Shown here: piece by piece, positions 1 to 11,181 of the stretch
Layout: each line of letters opens with the position of its first letter
Position numbering within the stretch: the first letter of the stretch is position 1
From: Clitoria ternatea
Lineage: Eukaryota > Streptophyta > Magnoliopsida > Fabales > Fabaceae
Direction: 5' to 3'
Assembly (NCBI GenBank): GCA_037962975.1
Contig: CM075673.1
Location: 154,772,667 to 154,836,666, forward strand
Length of the DNA stretch: 64,000 nucleotides
Notes under the pieces: model-generated
Seen by the model: only the letters and a program-made list of their open reading frames with translations
The model's database searches: none
Told to the model about the DNA's origin: nothing
Position numbers and translations under genes: made by a program

Positions 1-1
1 T

Positions 2-124
2 AAATGCCTAAGAAGCAAAGATGTACCATTAGTGAAGGTTGCATGAAAACAAGGAAATGATGTAACTTTAACTTGGGAGCGTGAAGATGCTATAAGGACG
101 CAATACCCAGAATTGTTCCACTGA
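2..124 (+). pseudogene. 3' end of Ty3/gypsy pol (integrase C-terminal chromodomain-like tail)
   Basis: Reading from base 2, the frame encodes the C-terminal tail of a chromovirus polyprotein. It has the family pattern RSKDVPLVKV, then a TWE.ED motif and a QYPELF ending, and it stops at 122-124. An in-frame TGA at 44-46 interrupts it, so this copy is broken. The rest of the element lies left of the window. The same tail appears in the two full-length elements here (ending at 30039 and, on the minus strand, at 52162). A purine-rich tract at about 160-178 and an LTR start at 179 follow it, as expected for a 3' end. Confidence 0.8.
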
Positions 125-159
125 GGGATGCGTTATATTAAATTTCGAGGACGAAATTT

Positions 160-178
160 TTATTAGGGTGGGAGAATT
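160..178 (+). other. Polypurine tract before the 3' LTR
   Basis: A G/A-rich stretch (core AGGGTGGGAGA) directly precedes the LTR start TGTAATATCCC. Plus-strand DNA synthesis of the retrotransposon would be primed here. Its place between the pol tail and the LTR fixes the element orientation as plus. Confidence 0.7.
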
Positions 179-2329
179 GTAATATCCCAAAAATTTCATT
201 CTCATGTATAATCATTTTGATTTAGACCATTAATGATATTATCCATTTTATCTCAACTTTCTACATAAATTTTGGTTAGGAAAACATCTTTAATTTAATC
301 TTTTACCATGGTAAATAATTTTAACTTTATACCTTAGGTAAAAGTTAATCAAATAACTTATTACATATTTCCTAAGTCATTAATTTCTTTGACTTTTCCA
401 ATTACTCTTATCAAATTACCACATACTCCACTCAAAATGTGTCATTTTGTACATATTTTAATTGTTAGTTATATTCTGAATTAGGAAATATGGTCAACTA
501 CAAAGTTGTTCCTCGTTGTCTTAGCTTTCCAACAAGACCAAATTTGTTAAAATCCATTAAGATATGAGAGAGATATGCCCAAAATACCAAAACAGTGTCA
601 GATTGATATTTACTTCAATCATACAAGCTACATTATGTAGGCTGCGGAAATGGTCAACAATCCAGCTCATGTTTCTCACCTAAAACCTCCATTATCACCA
701 TAATTAATGTACCTAACATCCTACTACAATCCCATTATGAAAATCTTGTCCCCCACTTGTCATTTGCATGATTAAACCATCACTACATCTTGTTCCCAAG
801 TCTGAATTCTTAGAACAAGCTAAAGTTAGTGAAGTCTCTATCTCATTTTCTTTCATTTTCTCTATCAAAGTCCCCCTTGATCTAAATTTAGGACAATAAG
901 AAAATACTTTCAACCACTTTAGGATCCTTCATTAAGGTAAGAGAGGATAGGGTTGTGAATAAATATGAAATTGGTAGAATTGTATGCTGTTCTAGGATTT
1001 CTAGATTTATTTTCATAAGTTGTTACTTAATTTTGAAGCTGAAAATATATGAATTTGACTTTGGCTTCTTCATCAAAGTTGTAGAGCTTTTTGTTATATA
1101 AATTTTGAGACTTGAACCAACTGAGTTGGATATGTATAGCATGAGTTATGGTCAAAATGCTGAAGTATGTTTGTTTTGAATGTTTCATGACTTGGTTTTG
1201 GATATATGTTGAGATTGTAAATTTTGTGTGTATGATTAGCCATATTTATCTTCATAAAAGTTATAGATATAGATGTTATGATTCTGTTAGATTTGGTCTT
1301 ATATCAAAATTCTAAGTAATATGGAATTTATGCTTAAATTACTCTCATGTGCTCATGTTGTTTAATTGTTTCTGAAAATAAGTGTCTTTAAGTAAAGTTT
1401 GGTAATTCATATATTTCAAAATTAAAAATGATATATTCATGAAATTTGTAGATCTTTGTGTCCTATAAATTTAGTGACCAAAATCTTCCAAAAAGGATAA
1501 GTAAAACTTGAGTTATCATTTATTTATTAAAGTATGACATTTCTGAAAGCTATGTATAGGTCAGTGCTTGTCTAGCTGTTTGAGAATAATTTATAAGGAA
1601 TTAATTTTTGAGCCCTTCATAAAAGTTTTAGATATTTGAGTTATAAACATGTGGGATTTGGTCCCATGTAAAAATAATTTTTTATTAAGAGATATATAAT
1701 TTTTACTAAAGGTTGTTAAAGCTGTAACTAAATCTGTAATACTGAAATTACTGTTTGAAGTCAGAAAGTAATTTTAAAACTGCGTTTTATACTTATAGAA
1801 TTGGGACATATGGTCTTCATGAAAGTTATAGATAATTCTGTTTTTGAAAATTTGGCATAAGTTTTACCTTAAAATAATTTTTGTACAAGGAGATATGCCT
1901 ATTTTACCAAACTGTGTACATGCAGTAAAAATTTGCAAAAGTTAGTGTGTTGTTTGTAATGTGGAGCAAATTTTGTAAGGAATTAGAATTTTTGGTCTTC
2001 ATGAATGTTGTAGATAATTTTGTTATGAAACTACAGAAAGTAGAATTACTTAAAAAAGGATTTGATTTGCTCACGTTATGGCTTTTTTACTAATGTATGT
2101 TGCTGTTGTAAATTTCTAAAATTTATCTATGATGGTTATTATGGATGAAAATGATATTTTCTGTAACATCCTGTTTTAATAATGGTCCTATTTTGTAAAT
2201 TATGAAGTATGGAAGGTCTGTAAGTAATAATCAGTGAATGAAGCATCCAATGGATGGCTTGTATTACTTCAAAAGTTTCATTTTGAAGTATAAATATGGA
2301 ATTTATATAGACCTTTAGATATAATATTC

Positions 2330-3110
2330 TTTTTTCGAGTGGAAATGCCTTAGAAAGAACTGTCCGAATGAAAAAGGACTCTGTTTCGAGTGAAAATTTA
2401 AATTCCAAGTGAAGTTGTGTTTTTCGAGTGGAACATGGCCGAAAGGGTTTATTCCGAGTGGAATTCTTGAACCAGAGACACTTATGTGTGAAGTGGGACT
2501 GATAGAACCACTTCTGGGTGAGAGAATCCGAGTGACTCACCTTGGAGTGACTCACTGCCGAGTCAAATGCCTTCAAATGACTCATTTCCGAGTCAAATAT
2601 CCCAGAAAGACTCATTCTCGAGTCAAGTATTTTCCAAAGACTCGTTTCCGAGTCAATCATGGTCAGATGTTGCAATTCTGAATGAAAGATTCACTGAGTG
2701 CCTTCATTTTTGAGTGAAGTACAGAGGAAAATGTATTTCCGAGTGGCAGGGTTCCGACTGGGGACACACAGTGTATGAATGCCCAGATGTGTCAATCCTG
2801 GAATGAGATTCCGAGTGAATGGACAACTATGAGGGAGAATCGGTTTCTAAAAAGTCTTACCGAGTGGAACCATGTATGTGTGGAGACTCGGATTTGGAAT
2901 GGATTTACCGAGCGGAAGTCTGAGTGGGAGAGGACTCGGACTTGAGTGATGATGCCAAGTAGACAGATTGAGAGTTGACTCGGTTTTGATATATATTGCT
3001 GAGTGAAAAACTGAGTGAAGAATGACTCGGTTGAGAATAAATTATGCCGAGTGAAAACCGAGTAAGAGGAGTCGGTTTGGGGAATGACTACCTCTGGTCG
3101 GACTTCGCTT
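2330..3110 (+). repeat. Interspersed CCGAGTG-type short motif array
   Basis: About fifteen copies of TTCCGAGTGGAA-like units or close variants (CGAGTG, CGAGTC, CGAGCG) occur at roughly 25-50 bp spacing, for example near 2336, 2386, 2422, 2452, 2527, 2586, 2645, 2736, 2810, 2858 and 3048. The sequence between them is not conserved, so this is an interspersed array rather than a simple tandem repeat. The same motif cluster recurs in other LTRs of the window. Confidence 0.75.
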
Positions 3111-3305
3111 AAGCAAATGAGTTCCTCGCTTAAGCGAGTGAGAGTGGAATAAGTGAGGCTTGTGTGTCTCGCTGAAGCGAGTCGGTATTCGCTTGAGCGA
3201 AACTCACACTCGCTCAAGCGAGTCGGTTTTCGCTTGGGCGAAACTTCCCTGACAGTGCAGCATATGACACTCGCTCAAACGAGTCAGTATTCGCTTAAGC
3301 GAGAG
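3100..3305 (+). repeat. Cluster of imperfect palindromes TCGCTYRAGCGA
   Basis: Roughly eight units such as TCGCTTAAGCGA, TCGCTGAAGCGA, TCGCTTGAGCGA and TCGCTCAAGCGA follow each other at about 22-40 bp spacing. Each is a near-perfect 12-bp inverted repeat. They sit directly downstream of the CCGAGTG array. Equivalent palindromes occur at 17885-17935, 24835-25080, 32690-32925, 49963-50040 and 56956-57033. Confidence 0.8.
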
Positions 3306-3829
3306 GGACTCGGATTCCCTTTTTCTTCACACGACTGGCAATATCCAGTCGATTTTGATGCTGACCGAGTGGCATTTCAGTCGGCATACGTGACAAAATT
3401 AAAGTTTTGACACCAATTTTGTCATCTATTGCATATTTTAATATATCTAAATCAATCCTGCACACTCTAGCATATAGGCCGGCAGAAATGGGGCTCACTT
3501 TCTATCTAAACCACCATTATTTCCCACTAACAGCCCACTAGAAACCCACTCATGGAAAGCTTGTCTCCCACTGCCTTTGCCTTATTAAACAAACACACCA
3601 ATTCTGAAACTCTCATTTTACTCTTCTCCATCAAGGCCCTTCGATCTGAAGCTAGGACAGCAAGGAGACCATTTTCAATCAGCCAACTATCTTCAATCCA
3701 TGTAAGAGGGGACAGGGTTGTGAATGATTATGAAATGGGTAGAATTGTATGCTGTCCTAGGATTCCAGTTTTATTTTCGTATCTTGTTGCTCAATTTTGA
3801 AGCTGAAAACGTATGAATTTGATTCTGAC

Positions 3830-4950
3830 TTCTTCATCAAAGTTGTATATCTTTTTGTTATGTGAATTCTGAGACTTAAATCAATTGATTTGGATATGTC
3901 TATCAAACGTTATAGCCAAAATACTACAGCATGTCCGAGTGGAATATTTATCCTATGTTTTATGTATATATTAAAATTCTGGGACTTATACATGCATAAT
4001 CAGCCTTTGATGTCTTCATGAAAGTTGTAGATATTTGTGTTATGGATCTGTAAAAAGTGGTTTCAAGTCAAAATAATTTTTGTAGCTCGAGTTATGCCTA
4101 AAATACTGAAATATATTCAAGATGTAAATCTGTTAACTTGAGATACGTATTTTATTTTTAAAACTGGGAATTTTGTGGTGAGAATTAGTGATTGGTGTCT
4201 TCATCAAAGTTGTATATCTTCTTGTTATGTGAATTTTGAGACCTAAACCGACTGAATTGGATATGTATATCATGAGTTATGATCAAAATACTATAGCATG
4301 TCCGATTAAAATACTTATCTTGTGTTTTGTGCATATATGAATATTCGGGGAATTATACATACGTTTTTAGACTTTTATGTCTTCATGAAAGTTGTAGATA
4401 TTTGTGTTATGGATCTGTAGAAAGTGGTTTTAAGTCAAAATGATTTTTGTAGCTCGAGTTATGCTTAAAATACTAAAGTATGTACAAGCTATAATTCTGT
4501 TAATCTGAAATATGAATTTTATTTTTAAAACTGGGAATTTTGTGGTGAGAATTAGTGATCAGTGTCTTCATGAAAGTTATAGATATTTGTGTTAGGAGTA
4601 ATGTAAAACTGGTCCCATGCCAAAATTATTTTTGTAGCTCCAGAAACATTGAAAATACTAACATATGTACGTTTTGAAAACTCTCTTTGAGGTAGTTTTG
4701 TATTATGTGAATAAGTGGTGTTTCTGTTTGGAATTTGAAATTATGGTCTTCATGAAAGTTGTAGATATTTGTGTTAGGAGTAATTTAGAATTGGTACCAT
4801 GCCAAAATTATTTTTGTAACTCCAGAAACATTGAAATTACTAACATATGTACGTTTTTGAAAACTCTCTTTGAGGAAGTTTTGTATTTTGTGGATAAGTA
4901 GTGTTTCTGTTTGGAATTTGAAATTATGGTCTTCATGAAAGTTGTAGATA
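3830..4950 (+). repeat. About 370-bp tandem duplication inside the solo LTR
   Basis: A unit with CTTCATGAAAGTTGTAGATA, then a phrase around GTCAAAATAATTTTTGTAGC, recurs at about 4010, 4380, 4565 (partial) and 4745 (partial) with 85-95% similarity by eye. Related single units lie in the host LTR at 1060-2090. It looks like unequal-crossover amplification within this LTR family. Confidence 0.65.
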
Positions 4951-5218
4951 ATTCTATTATGGAACTACAGAAAGTGGAATCACTGAAAAAGGATTTGATT
5001 TACTCATGTTATGGCTGTTTTACTAACGTATGTTGCTGTTGGAAATGCTGAATATTACTTATAATGGTTATTATGGATGAAAATGATATTTTCCCTATAG
5101 GTAACAATTTATTATTGATTTCTTGAGTGACTATGAATTATTATGGATGATGTTGAGTGACTAATGAGTATCATACAGTTTGTATACTTTGGTGGTGAAT
5201 AATTACGAATGACTAAAT

Positions 5219-5252
<34 letters not shown>
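5219..5252. repeat. (TA)n microsatellite
   Basis: About 17 TA units lie inside the solo LTR. Other LTRs in this window carry similar (TA)n tracts (18380-18438, 23601-23639, 31470-31488). Confidence 0.9.
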
Positions 5253-5256
<4 letters not shown>

Positions 5257-5519
5257 GAATGCCTTGCGGATATTGAAACATGTGGTTGAAACAGTAAATC
5301 CATGATTTGAAAATTATTATATGTGATGTGTCCTTTGAGGACTTGTGATTTTCCAAGTGGTTTTGAAAATGTTGATATCATGGTATGTTAAATGATAAAG
5401 AGAATTAAAGGCATTCATGCATCATAAGCATTTGGACGCACCATGGAATTTAGGGGTTTTATGATTGCCTACCCTGGTGGGGGGTTACTCTATGATGAGT
5501 TTAAGCCCTATTTTTGCAG

Positions 5520-5700
5520 GAGCCATGGAGTGTAGGGATTCATGGTTATGCTAAGTCCTACTTGTGTACTTCGGTACTGCAGGAGCCATGAAAGTGTAGG
5601 GATTCATGGTTATGCTAATTCCTACTTGTGCACTTATTTTCGCAGGAGCCATGAAGGTGTAGGGATTCATGGTTATGCTAATTCCTACTGGAGTCTTTAT
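5520..5700 (+). repeat. Three tandem ~62-66-bp repeats in the solo LTR
   Basis: Three consecutive units each contain GGAGCCATGAAGGTGTAGGG-like sequence, then GATTCATGGTTATGCTAA and TCCTACTTGTG. The same array occurs in the host LTR at 6586-6775, which helps show that guest and host are one family. Confidence 0.8.
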
Positions 5701-6585
5701 GAGACTTTTTACTGCAGTATTCCCACCAAACCAAATGGATCCAGCATGACATCATGTGACTAATTAAAGATTTATAAATGAACTTGTTTGGCATATTCAT
5801 CATATCATTATGCCTTGTTGGTTGTGTTTGTGCAATTTTATTTATTTTATATTTATTCTATATTCTGTCTCACTCTTACATTAATTTTTACAGTGAATGC
5901 TACACAGAATGAAGAGTGATGCCATGAATGGAGTTTACGTGAATTATTGCTTGGAATTTGACTTTATTTTATTTTGATGGGTTGTAATAATATAATGTTT
6001 CATGTACTGTATTTTTCTAAATCGTTTCCACTATATATAATTATTTCATGACTTTGATTATCCACGACTAATATGTATGATAATAATCAGCGTTTATCAA
6101 CTTTTACATGACTTATTACAAATTCAAAAATGATTTTTAAAACGCGAAAAATTTATTCCGGAAATTATTAAGGACGTCACATTTTCCATATGGGTAATGA
6201 CTTATTTATGAATTATTGAGGGATTATTGATTATTATGGATGTTATTGAGTGTCCTATGAATGTCATACAGTATGTATATCTTTGTGATGAATAATTATG
6301 AATGACTAAATTAATGTATACATGAATGCCTTATGGTTTATTGAGATATGTTGTTGAACTGTAAATCCATGATTTTGAGAATTGATATATGTGATGTGTC
6401 CTTTAAGGACTTGTGGCTTTCAAGTGATTATGGAAGTATTGATATCATGGTATGTTAAATTGATAAAGAGAATTAAAGGTATTCATGCATCATAAGCATT
6501 TGGACGCACCATGGAATTTAAGGGTTCCATGATTGCCGGCCCTGGTGGGGGTTACTCTATGATGAGTTAAAGCCTTATTTTCATT

Positions 6586-6775
6586 GAGCGCCATGAAGGG
6601 TAGGGATTCATGGTTTATGCTAAGTCCTACTTGTGTACTTCGGTACTTGAACGCCATGAAGGGTAGGGATTCATGGTATATACTAAGTCCTACTTGTGTA
6701 CTTGGGTACTTGAGCGCTACGAAGGGTAGGGATTCGTGGCATTATGCTAAGTCCTACTTATGTCTCTATGAGACT
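6586..6775 (+). repeat. Three tandem ~66-bp repeats in the host LTR
   Basis: Three units of GCCATGAAGGGTAGGGATTC followed by GCTAAGTCCTACTTGTGTAC are arranged head to tail. They are the counterpart of 5520-5700. The 84-aa frame across them is a by-product of the repeats and shows no gene-like features. Confidence 0.8.
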
Positions 6776-7298
6776 CTTTACTGTGGTATTCTCACTAAAT
6801 CAAAATGGATCCAGCATGACATCATTTGGCTAAATTAAAGATTATTAAATGTAAATAACCTTGTTTGACATATTCATCATATCATAATTGTTTGTTGATT
6901 GTGTTTGTGCAATTTTACTTATTTTATATTTATTTTATATTCTATCTCACTCTTACATTATTTTTACAGTGCATGCTTCACAGAATGACGAATGGTGAAA
7001 TTGATGAAACTTATATGTTTTATTACTTGGACTTTGACTTTATTTGACTTTTAATGTGTTGTAATAATATTATTATGTACCTTGTAATGTAATCGTCTCT
7101 ATCGTTTCCTCTATATAAATGTATTATGTTTTATTCGTTCACGACTAGTATGCATGATAATATTCCGCATTTATAAATTTTTATGTGACCTCAGAATTTA
7201 AATTACGAATTTCAAAATGATTCTTTAACAGCGAAAAATTTATTACAAAAATTTGGGTTAATTAATTGGAATTTGTAATTTGGGTTTCGGGTGTCACA

Positions 7299-7402
7299 TC
7301 AACCGCTAAGAAAGCCTGTCTTTACGGTTGATAACTTAGTGGTTCAAAACTGTTAAGAAAGGCCCAAAACAACTGCTAAGGAAGACCATTTTTGTTGTAG
7401 TG
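7299..7402 (-). mobile_element. Terminal fragment of a CACTA-type DNA transposon
   Basis: On the minus strand the fragment starts at 7402 with CACTACAACAAAAATGGTC and continues with short subterminal repeats of the CTTAGCAGTT / CTTAACAGTT / CTTAGCGGTT type. This is the usual architecture of CACTA (En/Spm) ends in plants. The LTR ending at 7298 appears to have inserted into it; its other end is not in the window. Confidence 0.65.
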
Positions 7403-8116
7403 ACATTTGGTGGGCTGAATTAGGTGTAGTATAAATAAAGAAAAAAACTGGGGAAAATGTATTAAAGTGTAAAAAAACGAAAAGAAAAAGCTTGAAATGA
7501 CCTAGTAGCAATTGGCGTTCCTAGGCCTTTGGCAAAACTTGAAAAATTTAAGTGTAAGAAACCCAAAAAAATAAAATAAAATTCTACAACATCTATTTGT
7601 TTTAGACAGACCTTTAAAGTGTATTTCCATTGCCTCTTGATGCTAACAAAAATATGCTTAGTTGCTTATGTGGTTATTTGCTTGCATTCTAAAGTTCTAG
7701 TTTAACCTTTTGAGTATTTGTCTTGTTCTCTTTCATTGTTTGTCTCATCTTAGTTCCATTTGATTTTGTTATCCTAATTGAGCTTTTATTGTTTCTCATC
7801 CTTGATCTCTTGTTGTGTCACTTGAGTATTTCACTTATTTGGTCTTCTTGAGATTGGTTGAAGGTAACCCACAATTTATTGATAGCATATTAATGTGAAT
7901 TAGATTTGACTTGAGTTTGCTCTAAGCACTTGGAAGTGATATAGAGAAGGTTTGAGTGTAAACACTTGATTGTTGGGGACTCTCTTATTACTTTTGTTTT
8001 GTATTAACCATTTTCTCATGTTTAAAGTTTTACTTGTTACTTGATGAAGATTGAAAACTTATAATTTTAAGAGCAAATTCTTGTACTTGTGTTACAATAA
8101 AGTTATGTGTCATTTG
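7403..8116. other. AT-rich non-coding stretch, probably 5' leader or LTR of the decayed chromovirus
   Basis: No protein-like frame is visible. The sequence contains phrases such as GGTAACCCACAATTTATTG and ends where the minus-strand element begins at 8117. The sequence resumes at 12387 shortly before a decayed chromovirus gag, so this is probably the upstream part of that element. I could not define its LTR borders. Confidence 0.4.
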
Positions 8117-9734
8117 TGTAACACCCTTTGTTACATCTCAATAATTTCTAAAAAAATCATGAAATTTTTTTAAAAAATATAATCGTTAAAAAGAAACTAT
8201 CAGAATTAAATTACAATATTTCTGAAATACCTCATGAATATCATTAAAATTTATAAAGTAGTTTTACATTTATCCAAATAAAATAGATATTAAACATTAT
8301 TAGAAAGAGAGGAAACTTCATGGCCCAAGAGCAGTTACTTAATAACATTATTTATTCATTGGACCACAGTATTCATACCGAGCTCCCTTTCTAGAACGTG
8401 CTATATATACTGTTGAGATTCTTCGATCCTTCCCTCTGTACGAACCATCAATTAAAACATATGAAACAAAGCATCGAGAAAAAAGTGAGAAACAGAATAT
8501 AATATTCCCAAATGGGATATAAGAAATAAAGGGTTTTCACAAACTAGTATAATAATATCAATCACAATCGCATACACAATCAATTATGAATTTATGAATG
8601 TTATGCAATATCTTCATCATAACTTACCTATATATACAGGCCCTTAAATTTTAATTTGCACTAGGCCAACCAGGAGTTTACACTGTTCCATAATTCTGGA
8701 TAATAATAACATGAACAGCTCAACTGGCATGGAAACACTTAGAGACTAGTCAGATTGAAAAGGTTTTTATTGTGAAAGTGCCCGACACTAGGGAGCTACC
8801 CCAGGTCCCCTGAAACACCCTTTCACACTCTCTCATCCCAAGGCTCACAATTAAGCCTCCTCTAATGTATCCTCGGTTTCTATAATCCGTCCCCAGACAA
8901 CATCATTTTGTTTCTCTTTGATGATTCATGATGCATGAACTACTCGCATATTTAGTTGGTTAAGGCTTTTAGAAACTCAATTATATTATCAGGGCCTACG
9001 AATCGCGACATAGCCACCCAAGTAAACTGTACTTTTTCAACTTCTCAAATACACACATAGAATTTTAGTACAGTTCCTTTTCAAATCACAAATCAAATCT
9101 CCTTATAATTTGAGTTTCAAAGCCTTAAATATATTTCACAACCTTCTTTAGAAAGTTTATAGGTCAATTCAAAATCAATTTCTAAAAACTCGAATTCGGA
9201 ATTATCAATCTTTAAAACCTTAGTACTCAAAAATTTTGTAAATATTTTTATACATTTAAATAATATGTATATATATATATATTAAAATATTAGTAAAAAT
9301 TTATTTTTATAAAATAATTTCTCTTTCTTTTTCTTTCTGATAAACTAACTAAAAATCTAAATTTTAGTAAAGATATATACATATATATTAAAATATAAAA
9401 AGAGATTTCTAAAAACTTATGTAGTTTTATTGAAATCTAAGAAATTTCTTAAAAGTAATTTGGATAAAGATGAATAAGTAAATAAAGAAGTAGGAGATAA
9501 GTAAATTCTTACTGAATTTTAGCTTTCCGTCATGCTTGCTATATGCTCAAACTCCACAGTACAAGATTATCAATCATAATTAAACATTGTCAATCACAAT
9601 CAAACATCATAAAGCACAAATAAATATTAACAATCATAATCAAATCAAATAATTAAACATCAGTTATAAATATGATAATTTAAAATTCAATGATTATTTA
9701 AATTAATAAAGTTTGTTTTAAGTTCTACGGTCAA

Positions 9735-9912
9735 TGCCTCGCATAGGTCTGTGTAAATCCAAGATATTCCAGTCCTTGCATAGGTCTAGTTCAGTCCATA
9801 TAGGTCATAATAGTCCAAGTCCTTGTATAGGTTCAGTCTAGTTCGTTGTAGTACAAGTCCTTGCATAGGTTCAGTCCAATCCGCATAGGTCATAATAGTT
9901 CAAGTTCTTGAA
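9735..9912. repeat. About 65-bp degenerate tandem repeat
   Basis: Units built on CAAGTCCTTGCATAGGTTCA and CATAGGTCATAATAGT repeat two to three times with changes. The repeat lies inside the LTR at 8117-11137. Confidence 0.6.
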
Positions 9913-10189
9913 TAAATATTTCAGATTAAGTTACACGAGAGATTTAATTTATTAATAACAATTATTATAAATTTTAAGTTAAAAATGATTGTTTTAAAAT
10001 AATAATATTGTTATCTTTAAAAGGAGTAGGGGACTCCTCCCAATATTCTTATGTGTTTTCATATTATATACTTATCTCACCCCCCTTACCTTGATTTGCT
10101 ACCAAAAGTAAATTTGCTCTCCGCCTCCAAGTTCTAATAAAATATTAATACTAATTTATTTCAGTATAAGCATAAGATAAAAATTAAGA

Positions 10190-10560
10190 TTCAGAATGAT
10201 AAATAGTAAATATGCATAGTAATAGTAAATAGTAATGGTAAATGGTAAATCATCAAGAGTAACGGTAAATAATAATTTTTGAATAGTAACAGTAAATAGT
10301 AAATTGTGAATAGTAAATTTTGAATAGTAGTGGTAAATGGTAAATTGTGAACAATAACAGTAAATAGTAAATTTTGAATAGTAACAGTAAATAGTAAATT
10401 TTGAATACTAATAGTAAATAGTAAATTTTGAATAGTAACAGCAACTAATAAATTTTGAATAATAACGGTAAATAATAAATTTTGAATAATAACAGTGAAT
10501 GGTAAATTATGAATAGTAACAGTAAATAGTGAATTTTGAATAGTAACAGTAAATAGTAAA
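10190..10560. repeat. AT-rich minisatellite of AACAGTAAATAGTAAATTTTG units
   Basis: Roughly a dozen degenerate 24-36-bp units alternate AGTAACAGTAAATAGTAAA with TTTTGAATAGTAA. The array lies inside the LTR. It opens a chance minus-strand frame rich in Tyr, Leu, Phe, Lys and Ile. Confidence 0.85.
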
Positions 10561-11181
10561 ATAACACAGTGGTAATTTATTTTTACCGTAGTAACTTATT
10601 CATAATAGTACTAGTATATTAATGGTTTAAGAGTGCTAAAAAATAAACTAAAATTATAAAAAGAATATAGAAGAAAGATGTTATTACCTTACACCTCCGG
10701 CAGAACCTCTTTTCACCAAAAGAATTTACTCCCCACTAATTTCTTACGCACTATTTCTCTAGATTCTCTCTCTAATTTTGGTGTGGAAATGTTGTAAATG
10801 AGCCATCTATTTATAGGAAGAGAATTTTACTATTTAAGATTAATTATTTATTTATTTTACTATTCATGATGGAAGTATTTACCCACCGGTCACTATTCAT
10901 GATGTAAGTATTTACCCATCGGTGATGCAAGCAATAAGTAAGCGATGATGTCGGCAGTGGCATTTTGGTTATTAGATGAAAGGTTAAGGGTATTTTGTTA
11001 TTCTCAAAAAATGAAAAAAATATAAAAATTCCAAAAAATTATAAATTGTATAACAATCAAAAAGTTCTAAAGAACTATAATTAAATTCCTTTGAAATTTT
11101 ATTTTAAATAAGAAATAATGAAATTAGGGGTGTTACAACTCTACTCCCCTAAAAAAATTTCATCCTCGAAATTTACACTTT

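Larger units (their letters stand above)
2162..6181 (+). mobile_element. Solo LTR (4.0 kb) inserted into a related LTR, TSD TTTTC
   Basis: The sequence starts TGTAACATCC, ends ACGTCACA and is flanked on both sides by TTTTC (2157-2161 and 6182-6186). No gag, pol, primer site or polypurine tract is inside, so this is a solo LTR left by LTR-LTR recombination. Excising it rejoins the host LTR into a stretch that aligns with this LTR's own positions 5070-5130. The first 1.25 kb (CCGAGTG motifs and palindromes) has no counterpart in the host LTR. The 66-178 aa reading frames inside show no recognisable protein family and are taken as chance. Confidence 0.88.
179..7298 (+). mobile_element. 3' LTR of a Ty3/gypsy chromovirus, interrupted by a nested LTR
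   Basis: The LTR opens TGTAATATCCC at 179 and closes with GTGTCACA at 7298. Removing the nested solo LTR (2162-6181) and one TSD copy leaves about 3.1 kb, a typical size for Tekay/Del-type LTRs. The part at 590-2161 is clearly related to 3400-5100 of the nested LTR, and 6187-7298 is related to 5096-6181. Examples are the stretch around GGGTTGTGAAT at 951 and 3716, and the tandem GGGATTCATGG repeats. Host and guest therefore belong to one family. The right flank is CACTA-transposon sequence; the left partner LTR is outside the window, so no TSD can be checked. Confidence 0.8.
8117..11137 (-). repeat. 3' LTR of the internally deleted gypsy element
   Basis: Begins TGTAACACCCCTAATTTC on the minus strand (at 11137) and ends GGGTGTTACA (at 8117), a 10-bp terminal inverted repeat typical of these LTRs. 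Its first 290 bp match 12061-12386. It carries two minisatellites (9735-9912 and 10190-10560) and no coding sequence; the 63-aa frame at 10253-10444 is a low-complexity translation of the second one. Confidence 0.85.

Noticed and set aside
2139..2675. 178-aa minus-strand ORF in the solo LTR
   Set aside because: Its repetitive Ser/His/Phe text (SEMSH.., DSAVSHSKVSHSD) is the translation of the CCGAGTG array, and its position inside an LTR shows no coding signal.
3100..3305. CRISPR-like array of palindromes with spacers
   Set aside because: Spacing is irregular and the spacers themselves share CCGAGTC-type text; the same module is found in other LTRs, so it is part of a retrotransposon LTR.
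10253..10444. 63-aa ORF of repeated YYLLLLFKI
   Set aside because: It is a low-complexity translation of the AT-rich minisatellite.
10190..10560. CRISPR-like array
   Set aside because: The units are degenerate and vary in length with no unique spacers, and the context is a plant LTR. It is a minisatellite.
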